Assembly (NCBI RefSeq): GCF_014174155.1
Contig: NZ_JABEQM010000013.1
Span: 1-64,000, forward strand
Reading direction: 5' to 3'
Origin: Gluconacetobacter tumulisoli
Lineage (GTDB): Bacteria; Pseudomonadota; Alphaproteobacteria; Acetobacterales; Acetobacteraceae
Length of the DNA: 64,000 nt
Under the pieces are notes generated by a model. The model did not search any database. It was not told the DNA's origin and saw only the letters and a program-made list of their open reading frames with translations. Both the position numbers and the translations under genes were made by a program. Of this stretch, positions 38,850-47,359 are shown one piece after another. Numbering within the stretch: position 1 is the stretch's first letter; each line of letters begins with the position of its first letter.

Positions 38850-40226
38850 TCAGAGCCCCGGTGTCGCCGGGGCCCGTTCGCCGGCCGGATTGCCTGCCTG
38901 CCGGTGCGCCGCGCCCATCCGGGGGGCGGTATAGCCGTCAATGGCGAACCGCCGCAGCGCCAGGATCATCAGCGCCCCGCAGAAGGTGCTCGCGGCCAGG
39001 ACATACAGCCCCGCATTCTGCGACTGGAATTCGGTTTCCGCCCAGACCCGGATGTTCGGTGCGACGAACCCGCCGAGATTGCCGAAGGCATTGATCAGCG
39101 CCAGCCCCGATGCGGCCGCCGCCCCGCCGAGATAGCTGGACGGAAAGGTCCAGTACAGCGGCTGTACCCCCAGATGCCCGGCCGCCGCCACACAGAGCGC
39201 AATGATGGCGATGACGGGCCGGCCGGCCGCCAGCGCGGACACGGCAATACCGGCGGCCCCTGCCATGAACACCAGCGCCGCGATCGTGCGACGTTCGGCC
39301 AGCCGCTCCGACAGGCGCGGGACGAACAGCACCGCCGCCAGGGCGCATACCGGCGGAACCGCCGACACGATTCCGACCATCAGGCCGACATGCGTCCCAA
39401 GAATGGTCGCGATCTGCACGGGCAGGAAGAAATAGATCCCATAGCCGCAGACCTGGACAAGAAACCAGATGACGCACAGAAACATGACGCGGGGATCGAG
39501 GAACGTTGCGGAAATCCCCGCCGGTCCGGCCTCGATCTTGCGGGCGTCCTCACGTTCCATTTCCTGCGTCAGCGCGGTCTTCTCGTCCTCGGCCAGCCAG
39601 GGTGCGCTCATGGGACGCTCGACAAGCCGCAGCAGGACCCAGATCCCCATCAAAACCGCAAGCACGCCTTCCACCAGGAACATCAACTGCCATCCATGCA
39701 GCCCGAACGCATAGGCCGACCCCTCCAGGGACAGCAGCGCGCCCGAAATCGGACCGCCGACGATAAAGGCCAGGGGCGCGCCGACCAGGAAATAACCGGT
39801 TGCCCGCGCCCGCACCTCCAGCGGAAACCAGAATGTCAGATAGAGCAGGATGCCGGGGAAAAATCCGGCCTCGCTCAAGCCCAGCAGGAATCGAAGCGCG
39901 TAGAAAAGCGGCGCGGTGTGGGCGAACATCATGCATGCGGAAACGATCCCCCAGGTGATCATGATCCGGCCGAGCCACAGACGCGCGCCCGCACGATAAA
40001 GCAGGATATTGCTAGGTATTTCGAAAATGGCGTATCCGATGAAGAAAATGCCCGCACCGAATCCATAGGCCGCGTTGCTCAGCCCGGTATCGTGCTGGAA
40101 CGCCTGTTTGGCGAAACCGATATTCGCACGGTCGAGATAGGCCAGGACGAACATGATCGTAATCACCGGCACGACGTGCCAAAGCGATTTACGGATCGCA
40201 CGGTCCATGGAATCTTGATGTTCCAT
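38850..40226 (-). CDS. MFS transporter, anion:cation symporter (ACS) family
   Basis: A 458-residue, 12-helix protein. The N-terminal LAYLDRANIGFAKQAF is the hallmark of the ACS/phthalate-permease-like family, with GLSEAGFFPGILLYLTFWFP in TM4. Members import organic or sugar acids. It lies about 100 bases downstream of the denD-like and ltnD-like genes on the same strand, so it is the probable importer for their substrate (inference: C4 sugar acids such as erythronate or threonate). Confidence 0.9.
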   Translation of the reverse strand: MEHQDSMDRAIRKSLWHVVPVITIMFVLAYLDRANIGFAKQAFQHDTGLSNAAYGFGAGIFFIGYAIFEIPSNILLYRAGARLWLGRIMITWGIVSACMMFAHTAPLFYALRFLLGLSEAGFFPGILLYLTFWFPLEVRARATGYFLVGAPLAFIVGGPISGALLSLEGSAYAFGLHGWQLMFLVEGVLAVLMGIWVLLRLVERPMSAPWLAEDEKTALTQEMEREDARKIEAGPAGISATFLDPRVMFLCVIWFLVQVCGYGIYFFLPVQIATILGTHVGLMVGIVSAVPPVCALAAVLFVPRLSERLAERRTIAALVFMAGAAGIAVSALAAGRPVIAIIALCVAAAGHLGVQPLYWTFPSSYLGGAAAASGLALINAFGNLGGFVAPNIRVWAETEFQSQNAGLYVLAASTFCGALMILALRRFAIDGYTAPRMGAAHRQAGNPAGERAPATPGL

Positions 40227-40330
40227 TTTGAAATCCTGCGTTTATGTCGGGTTTTTCCCGACTTTATTGGTACCCGCGCGATATGTGGGGGTATCGCGCG
40301 GCGGCATGGCCGTTCAAACGTGGGAGTACA

Positions 40331-41320
40331 TCAGACGTTCGGCACGACGCCGTTCAATTCGTCTTCGATATGCGCCTCGATGATCGAGTCAAAATCCGTG
40401 TCTCCCCTGAAGCCCAGGGCGATTGCGCGGTCGGCCCGCACCGCGCTCGGCCAGCTCTCGACGATGCGCTGGATTTCGGGATCGTACTTCCACCGGATGC
40501 ACGCGGCGACCTTCGCGCCCGCGCGCCTCTCCAACGCCGCCACCATATCGCCAACCGACAGCGTGATCCCGGGCAGCGGTATGATGCGGATGGGCCCGAC
40601 GGTTTCATCCGGCAGCACCATCGCGCGCTCCAGCGCCTCAAGCGCCCGGCGGGGCGAAAGAATATAGACCGGCGTCTCCGGCTTGACCGGGCAGACGGCG
40701 GATTGCCCGACCAGCGGTTCCCGGATGATGGAACTGACGAAGGTCGACGCCGCCTTGTTGGGCTTGCCCGGCCGCACGGAGATCGTCGGCAGCCGAACCG
40801 CGCGCCCGTCGATGAAGCCGCGCCTGCTGTAATCCGCGACCAGCAGTTCGCCCACCGCCTTCTGCATGCCGTAGGAACTTTGCGGGGTCGGGATCACGTC
40901 GTCGGTAATCAGCTCAGGCATCGGCCGGCCGAATACCGCAAAGCCGCTCGTATAGACCAGGCGCGGGCGGCCGGGTTCGCGGCGCAGCGCTTCGAGAAGC
41001 ATCAGCAGGCCGTGCAGATTGACCTGCATGCCCAGGTCGAAATCGGCTTCGGCTTCCGAACTGACCACGGCGGCAAAATGCCAGACGAGATCGACCCCGC
41101 GCACGGCCTCGCCGATGATATCGGCATCGGTGAGCGAGCCCGTGAGGAGGCGCACGCGCGCGTCCTGCACGACCCCGGCACCGGGATAGGGGTCGAGCAG
41201 GACGATCTGCTCGATCGGTTCCGCGCGCACGCCGTCGATCAGCAGGGACCCGGCCTTCAGCAGGCGCTCGGTCAATTTGCGGCCGATGAAGCCCGTGCCG
41301 CCGGTAATCAGGATTTTCAT
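40331..41320 (-). CDS. denD: NAD-dependent D-erythronate dehydrogenase-like (SDR/epimerase fold)
   Basis: A 329-residue extended-SDR protein. The NAD-binding motif TGGTGFIG is at residues 6-13 and the catalytic YxxxK is SSYGMQKA. Family features include VWHFAAVVSSEAEADFDLGMQVN and TSGFAVFG, as in DenD, which oxidises D-erythronate to 2-oxo-erythronate. The ATG overlaps the stop codon of the upstream ltnD-like gene (ATGA), so translation is coupled. Kinase, isomerase and aldolase genes of the known C4 sugar-acid pathway are absent here. Confidence 0.83.
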   Translation of the reverse strand: MKILITGGTGFIGRKLTERLLKAGSLLIDGVRAEPIEQIVLLDPYPGAGVVQDARVRLLTGSLTDADIIGEAVRGVDLVWHFAAVVSSEAEADFDLGMQVNLHGLLMLLEALRREPGRPRLVYTSGFAVFGRPMPELITDDVIPTPQSSYGMQKAVGELLVADYSRRGFIDGRAVRLPTISVRPGKPNKAASTFVSSIIREPLVGQSAVCPVKPETPVYILSPRRALEALERAMVLPDETVGPIRIIPLPGITLSVGDMVAALERRAGAKVAACIRWKYDPEIQRIVESWPSAVRADRAIALGFRGDTDFDSIIEAHIEDELNGVVPNV

Positions 41321-42231
41321 GAGTGTTTTCTCTCTTCGGCGTCGTGGCCCGGCAGGCCGTTGATGCGCTCGATGTGAAGGAGGATGCCGCTGTGATCGAG
41401 GCCGCCGTCGCCTGCCGCGACCATGGCGCGAAACAGGTCGGCGACCCGTTCGGTCGTCGGAAGCGTCAGATGGAGTTCTTCGGCGATGCTGGCCGCCGCA
41501 TCGAGGTCCTTGACCTGATTGATCGCGTCGCCCCCGGGCGCGAACCGGCGTTCGATCATCCGCAACCCATGCTGCTGAAGGATCACGCTGTCGGCGAAGC
41601 CGCCCGTCAGGGCCTGCCGCACGCGCGCCGGATCCGCGCCGCCTCTTTCGGCCAGCGTGAAGGCCTCGGCGATCAGGGTGATGGTCCCGGCGACGATGAT
41701 CTGGTTGGCCAGCTTGGCCAGTTGTCCCGTCCCGGCCGGCCCGATATGCGTCACGCGCCCCAGGACGCCCAGCACGGCGGAGACCGCCGCGATGTCGTCC
41801 TCCGACCCGCCCGCCATGATCGCCAGCGCCTTGTTGATCGCCCCTTTCTCGCCCCCGGACACGGGCGCGTCGACATAGCCGATTCCCCGTTCCCGCAGGC
41901 GCGCGGCCTGGGTATGGGCGATGTCCACGGCAATCGAACTCATCATCACGACGATGGCGCCGGCCTTGATGTGGTCGGCGGCCCCGCCGTCGGCGAACAG
42001 GATCTGGTTTGCGGCCTGGCCGGAGGTCACCATGAAGATGACGATATCCGCGCCGGACACCGCCTGCGCGGCGCTTGGGGCGATTTCCGCGCCGAATTCC
42101 GCCAGCGGGCGGGCCTTGTCGGGTGTGCGGTTCCAGACCGCGACCGGGTATCCCGCCTGTGCGATATGACGGGCCATGGGCGCGCCCATGATCCCGGTTC
42201 CCAGGAATGCGACATGTGGCATGGAGGTCAT
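41317..42231 (-). CDS. L-threonate/3-hydroxyisobutyrate dehydrogenase-like protein
   Basis: A 304-residue NAD(P)-dependent beta-hydroxyacid dehydrogenase. The Rossmann motif is FLGTGIMGAPMA, the substrate motif DAPVSGGEKGA, and the catalytic lysine is in GQLAKLANQI. LtnD, tartronate-semialdehyde reductase and 3-hydroxyisobutyrate dehydrogenase all share these; the adjacent DenD-like enzyme and ACS transporter favour LtnD. The ATG at 42231 (AGG upstream) is preferred over one at 42261 without a ribosome binding site. It is divergent from a Crp/Fnr regulator across a 20-bp palindrome. Confidence 0.8.
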   Translation of the reverse strand: MTSMPHVAFLGTGIMGAPMARHIAQAGYPVAVWNRTPDKARPLAEFGAEIAPSAAQAVSGADIVIFMVTSGQAANQILFADGGAADHIKAGAIVVMMSSIAVDIAHTQAARLRERGIGYVDAPVSGGEKGAINKALAIMAGGSEDDIAAVSAVLGVLGRVTHIGPAGTGQLAKLANQIIVAGTITLIAEAFTLAERGGADPARVRQALTGGFADSVILQQHGLRMIERRFAPGGDAINQVKDLDAAASIAEELHLTLPTTERVADLFRAMVAAGDGGLDHSGILLHIERINGLPGHDAEERKHS

Positions 42232-42297
42232 GGGTAGCCTGTCGGTCTTCGTTCCAATCATGTGAATTCAGGGGATAGCGGGCCTTGGTGTAAGAAC

Positions 42298-42317
42298 ATT
42301 GTCGCCCGGGCGACAAT
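42298..42317. promoter_or_regulatory. Perfect 20-bp palindrome between divergent genes
   Basis: ATTGTCGCCC is followed directly by its exact reverse complement. It lies 66 bases before the ltnD-like start and 35 before the Crp/Fnr-type start, so it could control both promoters. The halves TTGTC/GACAA are distantly like the TTGAT/ATCAA half-sites of the Crp/Fnr family. It is the probable operator of the adjacent regulator (inference). Confidence 0.65.
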
Positions 42318-42352
42318 CTCGGGAACGTGACCGACGGAGCGCATCAGACATC

Positions 42353-43117
42353 ATGGAGCGAGGCCTGCCGCCCGGCGGCGCGGAAACGCCGCCCACGCGC
42401 CAGAACATGCGGGACATTCTGATCGCCCACAGCTGGTTCGCCGATCTACCCGACCGCCTCGTCACGCAGATGGCCGAGATCTCGGTCCTGCGCCGCTATG
42501 CCGCGGGCGACCTCATCCATTCCAAGGCCGCCAGGGCGACCTTCCTGCACGGTGTCGTGTCCGGCGCCGTACGGGTCAGTTCGACCTCGATCGCCGGCCG
42601 CGAAGCCATCCTGACCTATTACGGCCCCGGGGACTGGTTCGGTCATATCGCCCTGATCGACGGGCTGGCGCGGACGCATGATATCCACGCACAGGAAGAC
42701 TCGGTCCTGGTGAATATCGCGCACCATGATTTCAATGCGCTGCTGCGGGCGGAGCCGGAGCTGTACCGCCATATCGCCCTCATGCTGTGCCGCCTGCTGC
42801 GCCTGTCTTTCGCCTGGATCGAAGATGCGGCGCTGCTCAGCCTGCCGGCCCGGCTGGCCAAGCAATTGCTCAGCCTGGCGCGCAGCTACGGCGAGGCCCA
42901 TGGAAACGGAACGCTGATCCGCCTGCGCCTGCCGCAGGAAGATCTGGCGATGCTGCTGGGCACCACGCGCCAGACCATCAACCGTCGCCTGTCCGACTGG
43001 GCAAAGCTTGGCTGGATCTCGGTGCATTACGGCGAGATCCTGATCCTCGACCGGCAGGCCTTGCAGAACTGCGTCGACCACGAGAGCGAAACGCTGTCAG
43101 GCGCGCCGATTTTCTAG
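42353..43117 (+). CDS. Crp/Fnr family transcriptional regulator
   Basis: A 254-residue regulator. The cyclic-nucleotide-binding-like beta-barrel covers about residues 25-135 (FGHIALIDGLARTHDIHAQED), followed by the long dimer helix and a winged helix-turn-helix around DLAMLLGTTRQTINRRLSDW. There are no Fnr-type cysteine clusters, so the ligand is not an iron-sulfur centre. It is divergent from the ltnD-like/denD-like/MFS operon and probably controls it and itself through the palindrome at 42298-42317. Starts further upstream are possible (42299). Confidence 0.88.
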   Translation: MERGLPPGGAETPPTRQNMRDILIAHSWFADLPDRLVTQMAEISVLRRYAAGDLIHSKAARATFLHGVVSGAVRVSSTSIAGREAILTYYGPGDWFGHIALIDGLARTHDIHAQEDSVLVNIAHHDFNALLRAEPELYRHIALMLCRLLRLSFAWIEDAALLSLPARLAKQLLSLARSYGEAHGNGTLIRLRLPQEDLAMLLGTTRQTINRRLSDWAKLGWISVHYGEILILDRQALQNCVDHESETLSGAPIF

Positions 43118-43243
43118 AACGCGGTCCGGCAGATCACCAGGCGTACGTTCCAACGCCGAAGCGGAGCGGCCTTATGGGCCGCCCGCCACGGAGCACAGAA
43201 AACGCGCGCGGGATGGCCGCCCGCGCGCATCTGCAAATACGCT

Positions 43244-44563
43244 CTAACGTCCAAGGCGCGCCAATCCCCGGTCCAGCGCACCGACCAGCCAGTCGATGTC
43301 GGCCGCCTGGAACGCCAGTGGCGGACGCAATTTCAATATGTTTCCGTACGGCCCGGCAACGGAGGTAAGGACACGCTCGTCACGCAGCATTTCAATCAGC
43401 TGCAGGGCGAGCGCCTTGTCGGGCGCCTTGCTGTTCCGGTCCGTGACCAGTTCGAAGCCGATGAACAGGCCCGCGCCGCGCACGTCCCCGACGCATTCGT
43501 ATTTGTCCTGCAGCGTGCGGAGTTCGGCCAGAAGCCGGGCGCCAACGACGCGACTGTGCTCCTGCAACCCTTCCTCATGAATGACCTTGAGGACCGCCTG
43601 GGCCGCCGCCATGGAGACCGGATTCCCCCCGAACGTGTTGAAATAGGGGATGCTGTCGCTGAACGCCGCCAGGACCTCGCCGCGCGCCAGCAGGCCGGAG
43701 ACGGGGATGCCGTTCCCCATCGGCTTGCCCGTCGTGATGATATCCGGGACCACACCATGCCGTGCGAAGCCCCAGAACGCCTCGCCCGTCCGCGCGAAGC
43801 CCGGTTGTACCTCGTCGGCGATGAAGATGCCGCCATTGCGGTGCACAACGTCGACCGCCTTCTTCAGGAAGCCGGCATCGCCCGGCAGCACGCCGTCGGA
43901 AGAAAAGATCGAGTCCGCGAGAAATCCGGCGAACCTGATCCCGTCCGCCTGCATGCCGTCGATCTGTTTCTTGATCTCCTGCGCGAACCAGTCGCCAAGG
44001 TCCACATCGTTCAGGCGATAGTGGTCCGGGGCCGGAACAAGACGGGTGGTCGGGGCCAACGGCTGACCACTCCCCAGCGCGGGGGATGCGCCCGACGTCA
44101 GGTCGCTGGTGCCGTGATAGGCTTCCTGCGTGACGATGATCCCGGTGCCGCCGGAATAAGCCCGCGCCACCCGTATGGCGAGATCGTTCGCCTCCGATCC
44201 GGTGCACATGTACATCGCCCGATTCACCTCGGCCGGCGTCGTGGCGAGAATCGATTCGGAGTAGTCCAGAATTCCTTCGTGCAGGTAGCGGGTGTGCGTA
44301 TTGAGCAGCTGCATCTGTTCGTGCACGGCTTCGACAACGGCCGGGTGGCAATGACCGATGCTGGCCACGTTGTTGTACACATCCAGGTATTTCGTGCCTT
44401 CGGCATCCCACAGATACTGGCCCCTGCCCCGCACCAGATGAACCGGCCTGCGATAGAACAGACGATAGGAGGCGCCCAGAAGATGGCCGCGCCGTTCGGT
44501 CAGGCGCATTGTGTCCTTATCCAGGCCTGCGGCGTGTTCCGCCCGGAAGCTGTTGGTGTCCAT
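43244..44563 (-). CDS. Class III aminotransferase of the ETNPPL/PHYKPL (phospho-lyase) type
   Basis: A 439-residue PLP enzyme. The PLP lysine is K280 in TTGKPMGNGIP and D250 lies in IADEVQPGFARTG. The GKPMGNG motif and the later YFNTFGGNPVS are the hallmark of the ethanolamine-phosphate and phosphohydroxylysine phospho-lyase branch rather than of ordinary transaminases. Those enzymes eliminate phosphate and ammonia from a phosphorylated amino alcohol to give an aldehyde. The divergent neighbour is an APH-fold kinase that could supply the phosphorylated substrate. Ordinary transaminase activity cannot be excluded. Confidence 0.85.
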   Translation of the reverse strand: MDTNSFRAEHAAGLDKDTMRLTERRGHLLGASYRLFYRRPVHLVRGRGQYLWDAEGTKYLDVYNNVASIGHCHPAVVEAVHEQMQLLNTHTRYLHEGILDYSESILATTPAEVNRAMYMCTGSEANDLAIRVARAYSGGTGIIVTQEAYHGTSDLTSGASPALGSGQPLAPTTRLVPAPDHYRLNDVDLGDWFAQEIKKQIDGMQADGIRFAGFLADSIFSSDGVLPGDAGFLKKAVDVVHRNGGIFIADEVQPGFARTGEAFWGFARHGVVPDIITTGKPMGNGIPVSGLLARGEVLAAFSDSIPYFNTFGGNPVSMAAAQAVLKVIHEEGLQEHSRVVGARLLAELRTLQDKYECVGDVRGAGLFIGFELVTDRNSKAPDKALALQLIEMLRDERVLTSVAGPYGNILKLRPPLAFQAADIDWLVGALDRGLARLGR

Positions 44564-44810
44564 GATGGTGGAACGGGTGACCACGGGCGTTTCCCCTTTC
44601 GCAACGTTTCGAACGTGATCCGACCATGCCTCCGGCACCGAAGAAAAACTTGACCGGAGAGTACATTCTCATGTCGCCGCCTGTCGTGTCCGGCCGGTTT
44701 TGCGGCGCCGTGTCTTCTGCGGTCAAAAACCGGTTGCCTGCGAGCAAGTCTCTGCGTCGGTATCATTTCATTGGAAAAACATATCCGGGACAAACGGGGA
44801 CTGAAACAGG

Positions 44811-45821
44811 ATGAACGTCAGGCACGCGGACCCTCTCGACAATGCGGCGCTCTCACGCCTGGCCGGGCACGCCATGGCCCGCTATCCGGCCCCGTTTCAG
44901 GGAGAGCTGCGCCTCCTCACCCGGTCGGAGAACGCCACCTTCCGTATCGACGCGCACGGCAGGCGGTACGCCCTGCGCATCCACCGCCCGGACTATCACC
45001 AGAAGGCCGACATCGAAGGCGAACTCGCATGGCTCGATGCCCTGCATCGCGACATCGGTCTCGTCGTGCCCACCGCCATTCCCGACCGGTCGGGCACGCG
45101 GGTCCTGACCCTCGACGCGCCGGATGGCAGCCACCGGCACGCCGTCCTGTTCCACTGGATCGACGGCGAAATGCCGACATCCAACCTCGATCCTGCGTCT
45201 TTTCAACAGTTGGGCGAAATCACGGCGCGCCTGCACCAGCACAGCCGAAACTGGAAAAGACCGGCAGGCTTCCACCGCATCATCTGGGATCATGAAACGA
45301 TGACCGGCCCGGACGGGCATTGGGGCGACTGGCACGACACGCCGGGCCTCGGCGCGAACGATATCGCGACCATCGAAGCCGCGATGCAGGACGCCGGCCG
45401 CAAGCTTGCGGCTTTCGGGAAGTCCGAAGACCGGTATGGCCTGATTCATGCCGATCTCCGCCTCACCAATCTGCTGCTGCATCATGGCGAAACCCGCGTC
45501 ATCGATTTCGACGATTGCGGCATGGGCTGGTTCATGCATGATCTTCCCGCCGCCATCAGCTTCGAAGAACATCATCCCAGTGCGCCCGTCTGGGTTTCCA
45601 ACTGGCTGGACGGCTATGAACGGATCGCAGCCGTGACCGACGAGGAACGGGCGATCCTTCCGGCTCTTTTCATCCAGCGGCGGGTGCAGATGACCGCATG
45701 GGTGGGTTCCCACGCCGAAACCGAAATGGCGCAGAGCCTCGGCCCCGACTGGGTCGGCCACACACCGCGCCTCTGTCGCCTTTATCTGGACGGACCCGGC
45801 CTTCCCATAGGGGCGGGATGA
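44811..45821 (+). CDS. APH-fold small-molecule kinase (amino alcohol or homoserine kinase-like)
   Basis: A 336-residue kinase. The nucleotide region contains RSENATFRI, the catalytic loop is GLIHADLRLTNLLLH and the metal-binding segment RVIDFDDCGMGWFMHDL. It resembles SrkA/homoserine-kinase-type proteins and the hydroxylysine kinase group. It is divergent from an ETNPPL-type phospho-lyase gene about 250 bases away and followed by an AraC regulator. This supports a kinase/phospho-lyase pair acting on an amino alcohol (inference); the substrate is unknown. Confidence 0.83.
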   Translation: MNVRHADPLDNAALSRLAGHAMARYPAPFQGELRLLTRSENATFRIDAHGRRYALRIHRPDYHQKADIEGELAWLDALHRDIGLVVPTAIPDRSGTRVLTLDAPDGSHRHAVLFHWIDGEMPTSNLDPASFQQLGEITARLHQHSRNWKRPAGFHRIIWDHETMTGPDGHWGDWHDTPGLGANDIATIEAAMQDAGRKLAAFGKSEDRYGLIHADLRLTNLLLHHGETRVIDFDDCGMGWFMHDLPAAISFEEHHPSAPVWVSNWLDGYERIAAVTDEERAILPALFIQRRVQMTAWVGSHAETEMAQSLGPDWVGHTPRLCRLYLDGPGLPIGAG

Positions 45822-45904
45822 GGGTCCGTTTGGAAATCCGGTTGAACCCCGGAAACGACCTGTGATCTGATGACGCCTCTTCGGCACCGGTCGGCCAAAC
45901 ACTC

Positions 45905-46972
45905 ATGGACACCCCTTTGCACAGTGCTTTTCCGCAGGACATTTCCGGCAGCCATGGCGGTCACCGTGGCGTGCTGGCGGCGGCCGCCACGGGGCTGGAA
46001 CATTTCATCAAGGCCCAGGGCGGCAATCCGGAACGGGTTCTTGCGACAAGCGGCATCGACCCGGACGTTCTGTCCAGCCCCACCCAAAGCCTTGGCCTCG
46101 TCAATTACTGCCGGGTGATGGAGGAAGCCGCCCGCAATTCGGGACAGGGCAATTTCGGCCTCCATTACGGGCGGCAGTTCCGTCCGCAGGCCCTGGGGCT
46201 GATCGGGTATATCGGCCTGACTTCGCCCACCCTCGAAGCGGCTTTGCGCAATATCGCGGAGGATTTCCGCTGGCACCAGCACGATACGATGACCCGGCTG
46301 GTCGACCGGGGCGAATGCTGGCATTTCGAATACCAGATCCGGCACGGCGCCATCCTCTCCCGCAGGCAGGACGCCGAACTCTCGCTGGGCATGTTTCTCA
46401 ATCTCGTCCGCAGTGTCCTCGGGCCGACATGGGCGCCGCGGGACATCCATTTCGAACATCCGCGCCCCGAGCAGTGGCACGACCACCGCAGGATCTTCGA
46501 CGCACCGGTCTGGTTTGACCAGCCCTGCAACGCGCTGGTGATCCCCAAACGCGACCTTCTGCGCCCCATGCCGGACAACGACCCGACATTGCTTCTGGTG
46601 ATGCGGGAAACGATCAGGCGGCTGAACGGTACGATCGTCAGCCAGACGCTGGTCGAACGCACCCGCGCTTATATCGGCATCCTTCTGCCGCAGGGCGAGG
46701 TGACCCTTGAAGATGTCGCCCGACGCACCGGCCTCACGCCATGGGCGCTCCAACGCCGGCTCAAGGAGGAAGGCGCGACGTTCCTCTCCCTGGTCGACGC
46801 CGTACGGTGCGAACTCGCCACGCATTACATGCGCCAGAACAGCCTCGCCGTCTCCGAAATGGCCCTGCTGCTGGGATATTCGGAAATCAGCGCCTTTTCA
46901 CGCGCATTCCGGCGCTGGTTCGGCATCAGCCCCCGGCAGTGGCGCAAGGCGCGTATGTCTCTCCGGGACTGA
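45905..46972 (+). CDS. AraC family transcriptional regulator
   Basis: A 355-residue regulator. The N-terminal domain resembles the 'arabinose-binding domain' found in OruR-type regulators (RVMEEAARNSGQGNFGLHYG, QALGLIGYIGLTSPTL). The C-terminal 100 residues carry two helix-turn-helix units: VTLEDVARRTGLTPWALQRRLK and ALLLGYSEISAFSRAFRRWFGISPRQWR. It lies 83 bases after the kinase gene and probably controls the kinase/phospho-lyase genes or the downstream oxidoreductase operon. Confidence 0.92.
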   Translation: MDTPLHSAFPQDISGSHGGHRGVLAAAATGLEHFIKAQGGNPERVLATSGIDPDVLSSPTQSLGLVNYCRVMEEAARNSGQGNFGLHYGRQFRPQALGLIGYIGLTSPTLEAALRNIAEDFRWHQHDTMTRLVDRGECWHFEYQIRHGAILSRRQDAELSLGMFLNLVRSVLGPTWAPRDIHFEHPRPEQWHDHRRIFDAPVWFDQPCNALVIPKRDLLRPMPDNDPTLLLVMRETIRRLNGTIVSQTLVERTRAYIGILLPQGEVTLEDVARRTGLTPWALQRRLKEEGATFLSLVDAVRCELATHYMRQNSLAVSEMALLLGYSEISAFSRAFRRWFGISPRQWRKARMSLRD

Positions 46973-47359
46973 TGCTGCCCCGGAACGGGTGCATGCCACA
47001 TGCCAGGGGACATTCCGGCGACCAAGCCGCAAACCGGCCCCTTCCCCGCATCCCGCAGCACCGATTGCCTGACGACCGCCTGCCGAAGCCGAGGCGGCCA
47101 TGACGTCGCGCCAGATCAAGCCCGCATAACCCCGAGCCCCCGTCACCGGCAATCCGGGGACGGCTGCGGGGGACCGGCAGTCACCCCCACGCATATGAAA
47201 CAGGAAAACATATACAGATCATAAACTTACCGATCGCAACCCCCACGCCGGCCCACATTTCTACCGAACGGGCAATTCATCTTGGGAACGATCGAAAAAT
47301 CTGCTAAGGATGACCGTTCAGTCGTTTTTTGTGGTTTTTGGGCAGATACAGGGCAACGC
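46973..47359. other. Intergenic region before the FAD oxidoreductase operon
   Basis: About 390 bases. The left part is GC-rich without a gene. The last 150 bases become AT-richer (runs of A and T near 47290-47340) and must carry the promoter of the downstream operon. No palindrome of more than a few bases was found by eye. Confidence 0.5.

Noticed and set aside
37587-40667. Plus-strand frame of 1026 codons
   Set aside because: It runs in the wrong frame of one MFS gene and antisense to another; composition is Arg/His/Gln-rich without motifs.
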